Below, piece by piece: positions 39,279-48,263 of a stretch of 64,000 bases of DNA. The notes under the pieces are model-generated. The model was not told the origin of the DNA. It did no database searches and saw only the letters and a program-made list of their open reading frames with translations. This stretch comes from Pseudotabrizicola sp. (GTDB taxonomy: Bacteria > Pseudomonadota > Alphaproteobacteria > Rhodobacterales > Rhodobacteraceae), in contig NZ_JAUXOV010000076.1 in the NCBI RefSeq assembly GCF_030684215.1, positions 62,001-126,000 on the forward strand. Direction: 5' to 3'. The translations under genes and the position numbers were made by a program. The number at the start of each line of letters is the position of its first letter. Position 1 is the first letter of the stretch.

Positions 39279-40052
39279 ATGCTTCTCGCCATTGACTGCG
39301 GCAATACCAACACCGTGTTTTCCATCTGGGATGGCACGCGGTTCATGTCCACCTGGCGCATCGCCACGGATCACAAGCGCACGGCGGATGAATATTTCGT
39401 CTGGCTCTCGTCGTTGATGACCATGACCGGCACCAAAGCCACCATCTCCGAGGCTATCATCTCCAGCACGGTGCCACGCGTGGTGTTTAATTTGCGGGTG
39501 CTGTGTGATCGCTATTTCAACTGTCGCCCCTTGGTCGTGGGTAAGCCGGAATGCCGCCTGCCGGTGGCACCGCGTGTAGATCAGGGCACGACCGTGGGGC
39601 CGGACCGGCTGGTGAACACAGCGGGCGCGCATCATCGGCATGGCGGCGATCTGATCGTGGTTGATTTCGGCACCGCCACCACCTTCGATGTGGTGGATAC
39701 AGACGGCGCCTATGTCGGCGGGGTGATCGCCCCGGGCGTCAACCTCAGCCTTGAGGCGCTGCACATGGCCGCCGCCGCCTTGCCGCATATTGATGTCGCC
39801 AAACCGGTCAAAACCATCGGCACGAATACGGTGGCCTGTATGCAATCAGGCGTGTATTGGGGGTATATCGGGCTGGTCGAGGGCATCGTGCGCGAAGTGC
39901 GCCGCGAACGCGACCGTCCCACCAAAGTTATTGCGACCGGGGGGCTTGCCTCCTTGTTCGCCCAAGGCACCGACTTATTTCACATGATCGAGGACGATCT
40001 GACCATGCATGGCCTCGTCCTGATCCACGACTTCAACAAGGAAACTGCATGA
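39279..40052 (+). CDS. coaX: Type III pantothenate kinase
   Basis: The 257-residue ASKHA-fold kinase makes 4'-phosphopantothenate, the first step of CoA synthesis. Motifs are the nucleotide loop MLLAIDCGNTNTVFSIWDG, GPDRLVNTAGAHHRH and VVDFGTATTFDVVDTDGAYVGGVIAPG. It overlaps the rnj ATG by four bases (ATGA). The order birA-coaX-rnj is a common alphaproteobacterial cluster. Confidence 0.94.
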   Translation: MLLAIDCGNTNTVFSIWDGTRFMSTWRIATDHKRTADEYFVWLSSLMTMTGTKATISEAIISSTVPRVVFNLRVLCDRYFNCRPLVVGKPECRLPVAPRVDQGTTVGPDRLVNTAGAHHRHGGDLIVVDFGTATTFDVVDTDGAYVGGVIAPGVNLSLEALHMAAAALPHIDVAKPVKTIGTNTVACMQSGVYWGYIGLVEGIVREVRRERDRPTKVIATGGLASLFAQGTDLFHMIEDDLTMHGLVLIHDFNKETA

Positions 40053-41725
40053 GCGCGAACCGTCTGATCTATCTTCCCCTCGGAGGCGCGGGCGAGATCG
40101 GGATGAACTGCTATGTCTATGGCTATGGCCCCGTGGGCCGCGAACGGCTGATCGTGGTCGATCTGGGCGTGACCTTCCCCGATATGGATGGCAGCCCCGG
40201 TGTTGATCTGATCATGGCCGATATCTCTTGGCTGGAAGCACGGGCCGACCGGATTGATGGTATCTTCATCACCCATGCGCACGAAGACCATATCGGCGCG
40301 CTTGGACTGCTTTGGCCCAAGCTGAAATCACGCGTCTATGCCCGCCGTTTCACCGCCACCATTGGCCGGCTCAAGCTGGACGAGGTTGGTCTGCCGCTGG
40401 ACACAATTACTACGGTTGAGCCGCGCCCTGCCGTGATCAAGGCCGGGCCGTTCGAGGTGCAATTCGTGCCGGTCAGCCATTCGATCCCCGAGGCGAGCGC
40501 CTTGGTGATCGACACGCCTGCGGGCCGGGTCTTTCATTCCGCCGATTTCAAGATCGACGCCAACCCGGTTGTGGGCGAGCCTTGGGATGATGTGGCGATC
40601 AAGTCCATTGCCGATGAGCGTCCGATCAAGGCGCTGATGTGCGATTCAACCAACGTGTTTTCCACCCATCCGGGCCGGTCGGAATCCACCCTTGGCCCCG
40701 CGCTCAAGGATCTGATTTCCTCGTGCGGGGGGATGGTGGTGGCGACCACCTTCGGCTCAAACGTCGCCCGTCTGAAAACGCTGGCCGAGGCAGCGCGCGC
40801 GTCGGATCGGTCGATCTGCGTGTTGGGCCGGTCGATGCGGCGGATGTTGTCGGCGTCGGAAGAAACCGGCGTGCTGACCGGCTTTCCGCGACTTGTGTCC
40901 CCTGAAGAAGCGCTGGATATTCCGCGCGGCAACCTGATGCTGCTGGTGACCGGATCACAGGGCGAGCGCCGGGCGGCATCGGCGCAGCTTAGCCGGGGCA
41001 AGTATCTGGGATTGCAGATGAAAGACGGGGACACCTTCTTGTTTTCATCCAAAGTCATTCCGGGCAATGAACGCGGTGTGCTCAAGATCATGAACGCGTT
41101 TTCCGAAATGGGCGTTGATGTGGTGGACGATTCCGGCGGGCTTTACCATGTGTCGGGCCATGCCAACCGCCCTGATCTGGAGCATGTTCACCGCCTGTTG
41201 CTGCCCGACATGCTGATCCCGATGCACGGCGAACACCGCCACCTGCGCGAACATGCCAAGATCGCGACCGAATCCGGGATCGCGGCCGAAATCGTCACCA
41301 ATGGCATGATGATGGATCTGACGGGCGAATCCCCGAAAGTCGTCGAGTATATCGAAACCGGACGGCTGTATCTGGATGGCAATGTTCTGATCGGCGCGCT
41401 GGACGGTGTGGTGCGAGACCGTATTCGCATGGCGCTGAACGGTCATGCGATGGTCACTGTCATTCTGGACGAATCCGACGAACCGCTGGGCGAGGCTTGG
41501 GTCGAACTGTCGGGCCTGCCCGAAGTGGGCCGCGGAGAGCGTAATCTGGCCGAGACGCTGGAAGGCGATCTGTCGGCCTATCTTGAAAGCGCCGGGGCTA
41601 AGGTCTTGCGCGATGACGCCAAACTCGACGAGGCTTTGCGCCGCATCGTGCGGCAGGTTGCGATGGAAGAAATTGGCAAAAAGCCGGAAGTGACCGTTGT
41701 GGTCAGCCGGCTTCAGGCAGAATAA
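40049..41725 (+). CDS. rnj: Ribonuclease J
   Basis: The 558-residue metallo-beta-lactamase/beta-CASP nuclease has the zinc motif FITHAHEDHIGALGLLW. It also has the SHSIPEASALVIDT and HSADFKID motifs, the beta-CASP segment and the C-terminal VSGHANRPDLEHVHRLL with PMHGEHRHLREHAKIA. It has 5'-exo- and endonuclease activity in mRNA decay. The ATG at 40049 (MSANRLIYLPLGGAGEIGMN) overlaps coaX. Two stem-loops follow, ending at a clear bidirectional terminator. Confidence 0.94.
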   Translation: MSANRLIYLPLGGAGEIGMNCYVYGYGPVGRERLIVVDLGVTFPDMDGSPGVDLIMADISWLEARADRIDGIFITHAHEDHIGALGLLWPKLKSRVYARRFTATIGRLKLDEVGLPLDTITTVEPRPAVIKAGPFEVQFVPVSHSIPEASALVIDTPAGRVFHSADFKIDANPVVGEPWDDVAIKSIADERPIKALMCDSTNVFSTHPGRSESTLGPALKDLISSCGGMVVATTFGSNVARLKTLAEAARASDRSICVLGRSMRRMLSASEETGVLTGFPRLVSPEEALDIPRGNLMLLVTGSQGERRAASAQLSRGKYLGLQMKDGDTFLFSSKVIPGNERGVLKIMNAFSEMGVDVVDDSGGLYHVSGHANRPDLEHVHRLLLPDMLIPMHGEHRHLREHAKIATESGIAAEIVTNGMMMDLTGESPKVVEYIETGRLYLDGNVLIGALDGVVRDRIRMALNGHAMVTVILDESDEPLGEAWVELSGLPEVGRGERNLAETLEGDLSAYLESAGAKVLRDDAKLDEALRRIVRQVAMEEIGKKPEVTVVVSRLQAE

Positions 41726-41727
41726 CG

Positions 41728-41747
41728 CGGGGGCTGAAAGGCCCCCG
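41728..41747 (+). other. Hairpin just after rnj
   Basis: A 7-bp GC stem (CGGGGGC / GCCCCCG) with loop TGAAAG begins three bases after the rnj stop. It precedes the stronger terminator at 41765. Confidence 0.5.
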
Positions 41748-41764
41748 GTCCTTCAGACCGAAGA

Positions 41765-41792
41765 AAAGGCCCTGCATCGCTGCAGGGCCTTT
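41765..41792. terminator. Bidirectional terminator between rnj and the DEAD-box gene
   Basis: A 12-bp perfect stem (AAAGGCCCTGCA / TGCAGGGCCTTT) with a TCGC tetraloop is flanked by A-rich and T-rich ends. It serves both convergent genes. Confidence 0.85.
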
Positions 41793-41817
41793 GATATTTG
41801 GTGGGATGAAAAGCAGA

Positions 41818-43437
41818 TCAACCGTCAGTGCCGGTTGCAGGCTCATCTTCGACATCATCTTGCGTGACGGCCGAAATCTTGAAGCTGCGCAGGATAAAAT
41901 CTGGCACATGGTCGCCCATGCCGACAACCGCGTGATCCCGGCGATCATCGCGACGGTCGCCCCGACGATCATCGCGGCGCTCACGCTGTTGGGGCGGGGC
42001 AGCTGCATCTTCACGACGTTCCGAGCGCCGATCATCGCGCGGAGCGTCCCGACGTTCGGTCCGGCGGTCGTCGCGACGTTCTTCGCGGCGCGGCGCGGGC
42101 GCTTCGGCCACCTCTGCCAAAGGCGCCACAACCGCTTCGGGCTGTTCAATCGGCACCATGCTGGCGGGGGCCGCAGTTTCATCGCGCTTGGGTTTGCGGT
42201 TGCGGTCACGGTCACGGGTCTTGCCGCGCGCATCGCCACGCGCTTCACGCGGGCGGTCGGAGGAGGATTCGTCCAGCCCCGTCAACGCACCCTCTGGCAG
42301 GACGCCACGTGGGATCGGTTGCTTGACCAGCGATTCAATGGCCGACAGGTATTTGTCGTCGTTCGGCACCGCAATTGTATAGGCCTTGCCCAGACGCCCC
42401 GCGCGGCCGGTTCGGCCAATGCGGTGGACGTAATCTTCGGGGTGCGACGGCACGTCGAAGTTGAACACATGGCTGACCGCCGGAATGTCCAGTCCGCGTG
42501 CGGCCACGTCAGAGGCCACAAGCAAATGCAACGACCCGTCACGGAACGCATCGAGCGTTTTCATACGCTGCGATTGTTCCAGGTCGCCATGGATAGGCGC
42601 CGCATTAAAGCCGTGGGCTTTCAGCGACTTGGCCACCACATCCACATCCATCTTGCGGTTGCAGAAAATGATCGCGTTGGTGCAGGCTTCACCCTCGCTC
42701 TTGATAAGACTGCGCAGGACAGCGCGCTTTTCGGTAAAGCTGCGATCTTTGCGCGATGGCGAGAACTGGATCAGCGCCTGTTCGATGGTGGCCGAGGCAG
42801 AATTCTGCCGCTCAACCTGAACCCGTGCCGGGTTGGTCAGGAAGGTGTTGGTGATCCGCTCAATTTCAGGCGCCATGGTTGCGCTGAAGAACAGGGTCTG
42901 GCGGGTGAACGGGGTCAGTTGGAAAATGCGTTCGATATCGGGGATAAAGCCCATGTCCAGCATCCGGTCGGCTTCATCCACCACCATGATCTCCACCCCG
43001 GTAAGCAGCAGTTTGCCACGCTCAAAGTGGTCCAGCAGGCGGCCCGGCGTTGCGATCAGCACATCAACGCCACGGTCGATCAGCTTGTCTTGTTCACCAA
43101 AGGACACGCCGCCAATCAGCAGCGCCTTGGTCAGCTTGGTGTGCTTGGCATAGGCGTCAAAGTTTTCCGCTACCTGAGCAGCCAATTCGCGCGTGGGGCA
43201 CAGCACAAGGCTGCGCGGCATCCGCGCACGGGCGCGACCACGGCCAAGCCGGGTGATCATCGGCAGCGTAAAGCTTGCGGTTTTTCCGGTGCCGGTCTGG
43301 GCAATTCCCAACACATCGCGGCCTTCCAAAGCGAAGGGAATCGCCTGTGCCTGAATGGGGGTAGGGGTTTCATAGCCGGTATCAATAACGGCTTGCAGAA
43401 CGCGCGGGTCCAGCGCGAGGTCAGAGAATTTAAGCAT
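41818..43437 (-). CDS. DEAD-box ATP-dependent RNA helicase
   Basis: The protein has 539 residues from the ATG at 43437 (MLKFSDLALDPRVLQAV). Helicase motifs are present in order: Q motif, AQTGTGKTASF (I), PTRELA (Ia), TPGRLLD (Ib), VDEADRMLD (II), FSATM (III), then VATDVAARG-like VASDVAARGLD (V) and HRIGRTGRAG (VI). The C-terminal tail (about 385-539) is basic/acidic low complexity rich in RRDDRR-type repeats, an RNA-binding tail of RhlE/CsdA-like enzymes. Likely roles are ribosome assembly and mRNA decay at low temperature. A hairpin sits in the leader before the ribosome site. Confidence 0.93.
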   Translation of the reverse strand: MLKFSDLALDPRVLQAVIDTGYETPTPIQAQAIPFALEGRDVLGIAQTGTGKTASFTLPMITRLGRGRARARMPRSLVLCPTRELAAQVAENFDAYAKHTKLTKALLIGGVSFGEQDKLIDRGVDVLIATPGRLLDHFERGKLLLTGVEIMVVDEADRMLDMGFIPDIERIFQLTPFTRQTLFFSATMAPEIERITNTFLTNPARVQVERQNSASATIEQALIQFSPSRKDRSFTEKRAVLRSLIKSEGEACTNAIIFCNRKMDVDVVAKSLKAHGFNAAPIHGDLEQSQRMKTLDAFRDGSLHLLVASDVAARGLDIPAVSHVFNFDVPSHPEDYVHRIGRTGRAGRLGKAYTIAVPNDDKYLSAIESLVKQPIPRGVLPEGALTGLDESSSDRPREARGDARGKTRDRDRNRKPKRDETAAPASMVPIEQPEAVVAPLAEVAEAPAPRREERRDDRRTERRDAPRDDRRSERREDAAAPPQQRERRDDRRGDRRDDRRDHAVVGMGDHVPDFILRSFKISAVTQDDVEDEPATGTDG

Positions 43438-43450
43438 CAGCGTCCTTTGG

Positions 43451-43469
43451 TTGTGGGATCGGCCCACAA
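43451..43469 (-). other. Leader hairpin of the DEAD-box helicase gene
   Basis: A 7-bp perfect inverted repeat (TTGTGGG / CCCACAA, five-base loop) lies 14 bases upstream of the ATG, immediately before the AAAGGA ribosome site on the minus strand. It could influence translation initiation. The rest of the 43438-43704 divergent gap holds no visible gene. Confidence 0.45.
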
Positions 43470-43704
43470 ATCATGAAAAGGGACGCATCCAATCCGGCGC
43501 CCCGGCAACAAGCCCGCCGTATGCGGGACTGTGTATTGCCCTATCTTAAAACGCGGCTCAGGTCAATGTGGCGGTTTTTGAGGCAACGGATGCAACCAAT
43601 ACCCTGCCAACACGTTGAATCGTCACACACGCCTAGGGACAGCTGCGCCCCTATGCTACGCTTGTTCCGCGCGTGAAGCGCCTAGCCGATTGAAAGGGCT
43701 CTCT

Positions 43705-44544
43705 ATGCTTATCCGTTACGGCTATGACTTCACATTATACTGCGCGCGCGAGACACCTGTTGTGACCATGGTCAGCGCCCGGACAGAGCGCGCGGGCGAT
43801 ATGCTGTGCCCTGAGGTTCACACCCGCTTTCCCGATGTGGAAGAAGAGATTTATACCGATAGCTTCGGTAATATCTGCCGCCGGTTCAACGCGCCATCGG
43901 GGGTCATCCGGCTTCACGGGGTTGGTTATATGCGCGACAGTGGTCTGCTGGACCCGGTCACACCCGATGCACCCGAACATGACGTATCAGACCTGCCAGA
44001 TGAGGCGCTGATGTATCTGTTGTCGTCGCGCTATTGCGAGGTGGACCGGATGAGCCAGCTTGCCTGGGATCTGTTTGGCAACACCGCGCCGGGCTGGGGC
44101 AGGGTGCAGGCGATCTGCGACTATGTGCATGGCCATATCACGTTCAACTATCAGGACGCGCGCAACACCCGTAGCGCCTTTGATGCGTGGCAAGAGGGGC
44201 GCGGAGTGTGCCGCGATTTCGCGCATCTCGCCATCACCCTGTGCCGCTGCATGAACATACCGGCGCGGTATGTGAACGGCCAGTTGGGGGATTTCGGCAT
44301 CCCCTACACCGCCGACCCGATGGATTACGCAGCGTGGATGGAGGTGTATCTGGGCGGGGCGTGGCACACGTTTGATCCGCGCAACAACATGCGGCGGATC
44401 GGGAGGATCGTGATTGCGTATGGGCGCGATGCAGTCGATGTGCCGATGATCACGTCTTTCGGGCCACATCTGTTGCAATCCTTCACCGTTATCACGGATG
44501 AGGTGTCGGAAGCTGATCTGGCACAGCAAGACGCCGCGCAGTAG
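43705..44544 (+). CDS. Transglutaminase-like family protein
   Basis: The 279-residue cysteine protease/transglutaminase fold protein has an N-terminal beta domain (1-95). The core carries the nucleophile C169 (GRGVCRDFAHLAITLC) and the acid D224 (WHTFDPRNN). Where classical members have a catalytic His (HAW), this protein has AAW at residues 209-211. Enzyme activity in the usual sense is therefore doubtful, or His221 may serve. The ATG at 43705 is used; a longer frame runs into the divergent promoter. The end overlaps an 8-bp hairpin. Role unknown. Confidence 0.83.
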   Translation: MLIRYGYDFTLYCARETPVVTMVSARTERAGDMLCPEVHTRFPDVEEEIYTDSFGNICRRFNAPSGVIRLHGVGYMRDSGLLDPVTPDAPEHDVSDLPDEALMYLLSSRYCEVDRMSQLAWDLFGNTAPGWGRVQAICDYVHGHITFNYQDARNTRSAFDAWQEGRGVCRDFAHLAITLCRCMNIPARYVNGQLGDFGIPYTADPMDYAAWMEVYLGGAWHTFDPRNNMRRIGRIVIAYGRDAVDVPMITSFGPHLLQSFTVITDEVSEADLAQQDAAQ

Positions 44545-44551
44545 CGCGGCG
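44532..44551. terminator. Hairpin at the end of the transglutaminase-like gene
   Basis: An 8-bp stem (CGCCGCGC / GCGCGGCG) with loop AGTA spans the TAG stop, in the 19-bp convergent gap with prfC. It lacks a T-run, so it is a weak call. Confidence 0.4.
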
Positions 44552-44563
44552 CCAAGGGCCTCG

Positions 44564-46162
44564 TCAGACCATCATTTCCTTGGTCGCGGTCAGCCGCAAT
44601 TCGGGATAGTCGCGCAACACCCGGTCAATGTCCCATTGCAGGCGCGTCAGGAACACCACGTCGCCATCGTGATCGGTAGCGATGTGTTGCTTGTTGATGT
44701 TGATCAGCTTTTCCACTTCGGCCTTTGGCCCCTGCACCCAGCGGGCCGAGGTGAACTGGCTGCCCTCAAACCGAACGGGAAGGGCATACTCCGCCTCAAT
44801 CCGGCTGGCCAGCACGTCAAACTGCAAGGCCCCGACGACGCCGACAATAAAGCCGGACCCGATCATTGGCTTGAACACCTTGGCGGCACCTTCTTCGGCG
44901 AATTGCATCAGCGCCTTTTCCAGATGCTTGGCTTTCATCGGGTCGCCAGCGCGCACGCCTTGCAACAATTCGGGCGCAAAGGACGGGATACCGGTAAAGC
45001 GCAAAGCCTCGCCTTCGGTCAGGGCGTCACCGATGCGCAACTGGCCGTGGTTCGGAATGCCGATGATGTCACCGGCCCAGGCTTCCTCGGCCAGTTCACG
45101 GTCGGCGGCGAGGAACATCACCGGGTTGGCAATCGCCATCTGTTTCTTGCTGCGCACATGGGTCAGCTTCATGCCGCGCGCAAAGTGGCCAGAGGCAAGC
45201 CGCACAAAGGCCACGCGGTCGCGGTGTTTCGGGTCCATATTGGCCTGCACCTTGAACACCACGCCAGTCACGGCAGTTTCTTCGGGCGCGACCTTGCGGG
45301 TGGCAGTGGGTTGTGGTTGCGGCTCGGGGCCGAATTTGCCGATGCCGTCCATCAGTTCCTTTACCCCGAACGAATTGATCGCTGAGCCGAACCAGATCGG
45401 CGTCATGGACCCATTCAGCAGCGCCTCGCGGTCAAGCGCGGGCAACAATGCGCGCGCCATTTCCAACTCTTCACGCAGCTTGGCAAGTGCCTCTGCTGGC
45501 ACGTGTTCGGCCAGCTTCGGGTCGTCCAACCCATTGATCTGAATGGTTTCGGCCACCCGGTTGCGGTCAGCGCGGTCCATCAGTTCCAGCCGGTCGTTCA
45601 GAATGTCATAGCAGCCCAGAAAATCGCGGCCCGACCCGATGGGCCAGCTTGCGGGCGACACATCAATCGCCAGATTTTCCTGAATCTCGTCGATGATCTC
45701 AAACGTATCGCGCGCCTCGCGATCCATCTTGTTGCAAAAGGTCAGGATCGGCAGATCGCGCAGGCGGCAGACTTCGAACAGCTTGCGTGTCTGGCTTTCC
45801 ACACCCTTGGCGCCGTCAATCACCATCACCGCCGCATCCACCGCCGTCAGCGTGCGGTAGGTGTCTTCGGAAAAATCCGAGTGGCCGGGGGTGTCGACAA
45901 GATTGAAGCGATATTCGCGGAAATCGAACGACATGGCCGAGGCGGAAACCGAGATCCCGCGTTCCTGCTCCATCTTGATGAAATCAGACCGGGTGCGCCG
46001 CGCCTCTCCCTTGGCGCGGACCTGTCCGGCCATCTGGATAGCACCGCCAAACAGCAGGAATTTTTCGGTCAGCGTGGTTTTGCCTGCATCGGGGTGAGCG
46101 ATAATGGCGAATGTGCGCCTGCGGGCGATTTCGGGCGGAAGCGGGGGGCGATTGGTCAACAT
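44564..46162 (-). CDS. prfC: Peptide chain release factor 3
   Basis: The 532-residue translational GTPase has G1 AHPDAGKTTLTEKFLL, G3 VDTPGHSDF, G4 NKMDREARD and the RF3-specific RDFLGCYDIL and FGVKELMDGI stretches. It recycles RF1/RF2 from the ribosome after termination. It is in line with the Hint-domain gene 50 bp upstream and convergent with the transglutaminase gene. Confidence 0.95.
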   Translation of the reverse strand: MLTNRPPLPPEIARRRTFAIIAHPDAGKTTLTEKFLLFGGAIQMAGQVRAKGEARRTRSDFIKMEQERGISVSASAMSFDFREYRFNLVDTPGHSDFSEDTYRTLTAVDAAVMVIDGAKGVESQTRKLFEVCRLRDLPILTFCNKMDREARDTFEIIDEIQENLAIDVSPASWPIGSGRDFLGCYDILNDRLELMDRADRNRVAETIQINGLDDPKLAEHVPAEALAKLREELEMARALLPALDREALLNGSMTPIWFGSAINSFGVKELMDGIGKFGPEPQPQPTATRKVAPEETAVTGVVFKVQANMDPKHRDRVAFVRLASGHFARGMKLTHVRSKKQMAIANPVMFLAADRELAEEAWAGDIIGIPNHGQLRIGDALTEGEALRFTGIPSFAPELLQGVRAGDPMKAKHLEKALMQFAEEGAAKVFKPMIGSGFIVGVVGALQFDVLASRIEAEYALPVRFEGSQFTSARWVQGPKAEVEKLININKQHIATDHDGDVVFLTRLQWDIDRVLRDYPELRLTATKEMMV

Positions 46163-46212
46163 ATCGGCGCGTTTATCGCAAAGCGAAACGCGCGTCCATC
46201 ACCCCCGGCGCG

Positions 46213-47232
46213 CTACTTTTCCTCGGGGCCCCGACGCGGTGGCGAATACAACGCCTCACGGCCCACTTCGTCCAGAAACTGGCGGCTGGCCTCGGTCCCG
46301 AAATGTTGCACCTGAGCCAGGCCGGGAAACTGCGCTTTTACATCCTGTGCCATATCGGCAGGCAGGCGGGACAGGGTCGCATCATTCACCATCAGGCTTT
46401 CGGCGGGCACGCCCTCGGCATAGATGATCTCGTGTTGGTCGAACACCAAAGAGAAATAATCGACAAAGCCGCCGATCCGCTGGAATACCCGTTCATCATC
46501 GACCAGGTGCTTGGCCTGGACCAGCAGTTCCGAGGTTTGCAGCCCCGCGCGTCGCTGGCGCTGATACAAAAAGATGCGGTGATGCGGGCTGACGATCAGA
46601 TCGCCAGCGTTGCCAAGCGTGCCAGCGGTGATGACCACGGGCGCAAAAACGCCTTGGGCGCGCAAGGTGGCCTTGCCCAGCCAGCGCAAAGGCTGCGGGC
46701 CATGATCGCGGGTCAGAACCTTGTCACCGGCGCGCAGGGCCTCAATCGGGTGCTGGCGGCCATCGGCAAGGGTGATCATGGTGCCGCGCGCAAAGGACAC
46801 ACACAGCAGATCGGCCAGCCGCACTGCTTCGGGTGTGTCGTCAATGGCGACAAGTGTATAATCCGCCAATGCGGACATCGGCGACAGAGGCAAAGCCAGC
46901 CCGGTCCCGTCGTCAAGCCGCATCAAAAGCAGGTCGATCTTGTCACCATCGGGGGCCATCAGGGTATAGCGCGCCTCTAGCCGAACAGAATCACCCGGGC
47001 TGCCGATCTGGCTGCCACTGGCCACCCGTTGGCCGTCCTGTCCATGCGACAGGATCAACCGCAGCGCCTGCACACCCTCTTCCAGCGCGTAAATATCTCC
47101 TTCGCATACCTCATGCGGACCGGTCAGGCCATCGCCGCTGTTGACGCCGTGAATGACGTAAATGCTTTGCGCCGGAAACACCTGACAGGCGTGGCCGGGA
47201 AGCGTAGCCGGATCGGGAAGCGGAGGGGTCAT
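46213..47232 (-). CDS. Hint-domain protein
   Basis: The 339-residue protein has an N-terminal region of about 140 residues like those found before Hint modules (AQSIYVIHGVNSGDGLTG). The Hint fold then follows: SFARGTMITLADGRQHPIEAL, GDKVLTRDHGPQPLRWLG and DLIVSPHHRIFLY with a His pair at 217-218. The position normally filled by the first Cys of Hint_2 proteins appears to be Ser146, with Cys144 two residues before. Such proteins are numerous in Rhodobacteraceae, and their function (self-processing of a secreted or adhesive protein) is not settled. It is divergent from the SDR gene. Confidence 0.85.
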   Translation of the reverse strand: MTPPLPDPATLPGHACQVFPAQSIYVIHGVNSGDGLTGPHEVCEGDIYALEEGVQALRLILSHGQDGQRVASGSQIGSPGDSVRLEARYTLMAPDGDKIDLLLMRLDDGTGLALPLSPMSALADYTLVAIDDTPEAVRLADLLCVSFARGTMITLADGRQHPIEALRAGDKVLTRDHGPQPLRWLGKATLRAQGVFAPVVITAGTLGNAGDLIVSPHHRIFLYQRQRRAGLQTSELLVQAKHLVDDERVFQRIGGFVDYFSLVFDQHEIIYAEGVPAESLMVNDATLSRLPADMAQDVKAQFPGLAQVQHFGTEASRQFLDEVGREALYSPPRRGPEEK

Positions 47233-47365
47233 GCTGCGTTTATCCGTTCTGAAAGCTGATGGCCGCCCCAGAGACCACGCTGTTTGCCTTAGCCCGAAGG
47301 CGCTCTTGCGTCAACGCGGCTTGGGCTGCTACGCACAGGGAAACACCGAAGGTATGGGGGCGACT

Positions 47366-48145
47366 ATGGATCTGGGGATCAAGGGAAAACGGGCGTTGGT
47401 CTGCGCCGGGTCCAAAGGGCTTGGCCGGGGCTGCGCTGAGGCTTTGGCGGCGGCCGGAGTCGATCTGGTGCTGAATGCGCGCGGGGGCGATGCACTGGAG
47501 GCGACCGCAGCCGCGATCCGGGCGGCTTACGGGGTGACGGTCACTACGGTTGCTGCCGATATCACCAGCGAAGACGGGCGGGCACAGGTGCTGGCGGCGG
47601 CAGGGGCGGTCGATATACTGGTGACCAACGCAGGTGGCCCACCTCCGGGGGTGTGGAGCGACTGGGCGCGCGATGATTTCATCCGTGCACTGGATGCCAA
47701 TATGCTGACACCGATTGCCCTGATGACCGCGCTTTTGCCTGGCATGATTGACGCGGGCTGGGGCCGGGTGATCAATATCACCAGCCAGTCGGTCAAGGCA
47801 CCGATTGCGCAACTGGGCCTGTCGAATGCCGCGCGCACGGGTCTTACCGGCTATGTCGCGGGCACAGCGCGGCAGGTGGCGCCGCATGGGGTGACGATCA
47901 ACAATCTGTTGCCGGGCATCCACGACACCGACCGTGCCGCAGCCCTGGACGCAGGCGTGATGAAGGCCGAAGGGATTGACGAGGCCGAGGCCCGCGCGCG
48001 GCGCGCCGCCACCATCCCTGCGCGGCGCTATGGCACGGCGGCCGAATTTGGCGCGGCCTGTGCGTTTTTGTGTTCAGTTCACGCGGGGTTTATCGTCGGG
48101 CAGAATATCTTGCTGGACGGTGGTGCCACCAATGCCACGATCTGA
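47366..48145 (+). CDS. Atypical short-chain dehydrogenase/reductase (BKR-like)
   Basis: The 259-residue Rossmann protein has the NAD(P) motif VCAGSKGLGRG and the VTNAGGPPPG loop. The normal YxxxK catalytic pair is absent: the region reads GLSNAARTGLTGYVAGTARQ. This matches a known branch of SDRs with SN-x-R in place of Tyr/Lys. The usual ketoreductase chemistry may therefore be changed. The ATG at 47366 follows GGGGG; ATG at 47354 is an alternative. It is monocistronic, followed by tandem repeats and a GC hairpin. Confidence 0.85.
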   Translation: MDLGIKGKRALVCAGSKGLGRGCAEALAAAGVDLVLNARGGDALEATAAAIRAAYGVTVTTVAADITSEDGRAQVLAAAGAVDILVTNAGGPPPGVWSDWARDDFIRALDANMLTPIALMTALLPGMIDAGWGRVINITSQSVKAPIAQLGLSNAARTGLTGYVAGTARQVAPHGVTINNLLPGIHDTDRAAALDAGVMKAEGIDEAEARARRAATIPARRYGTAAEFGAACAFLCSVHAGFIVGQNILLDGGATNATI

Positions 48146-48155
48146 GTAGCACGTA

Positions 48156-48197
48156 CCCGGACTGATCTGCCCGGACTGATCTGCCCGGACTGATCTT
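48156..48197. repeat. Three tandem copies of a 14-bp unit
   Basis: CCCGGACTGATCTG is repeated head to tail at 48156-48169, 48170-48183 and 48184-48197; the last copy ends in T instead of G. It begins about ten bases after the SDR stop. It may be slippage-generated or a protein-binding array. Confidence 0.9.
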
Positions 48198-48202
48198 ATT
48201 GA

Positions 48203-48225
48203 GCGCGCTGCGCGCGCGCGGTTTT
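48203..48225 (+). terminator. Possible terminator of the SDR gene
   Basis: GCGCGC-TGC-GCGCGC followed by GCGG and TTTTT resembles an intrinsic terminator, though several foldings of the alternating GC run are possible. Confidence 0.4.
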
Positions 48226-48263
48226 TGTCTCGTCGCGCGCCGTTGGCGCGTCTTCTCGGCGGG

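Noticed and set aside
41930-42110. Apparent repeats within the DEAD-box gene
   Set aside because: They encode the low-complexity Arg/Asp-rich RNA-binding tail of the helicase and are not an independent repeat or CRISPR.
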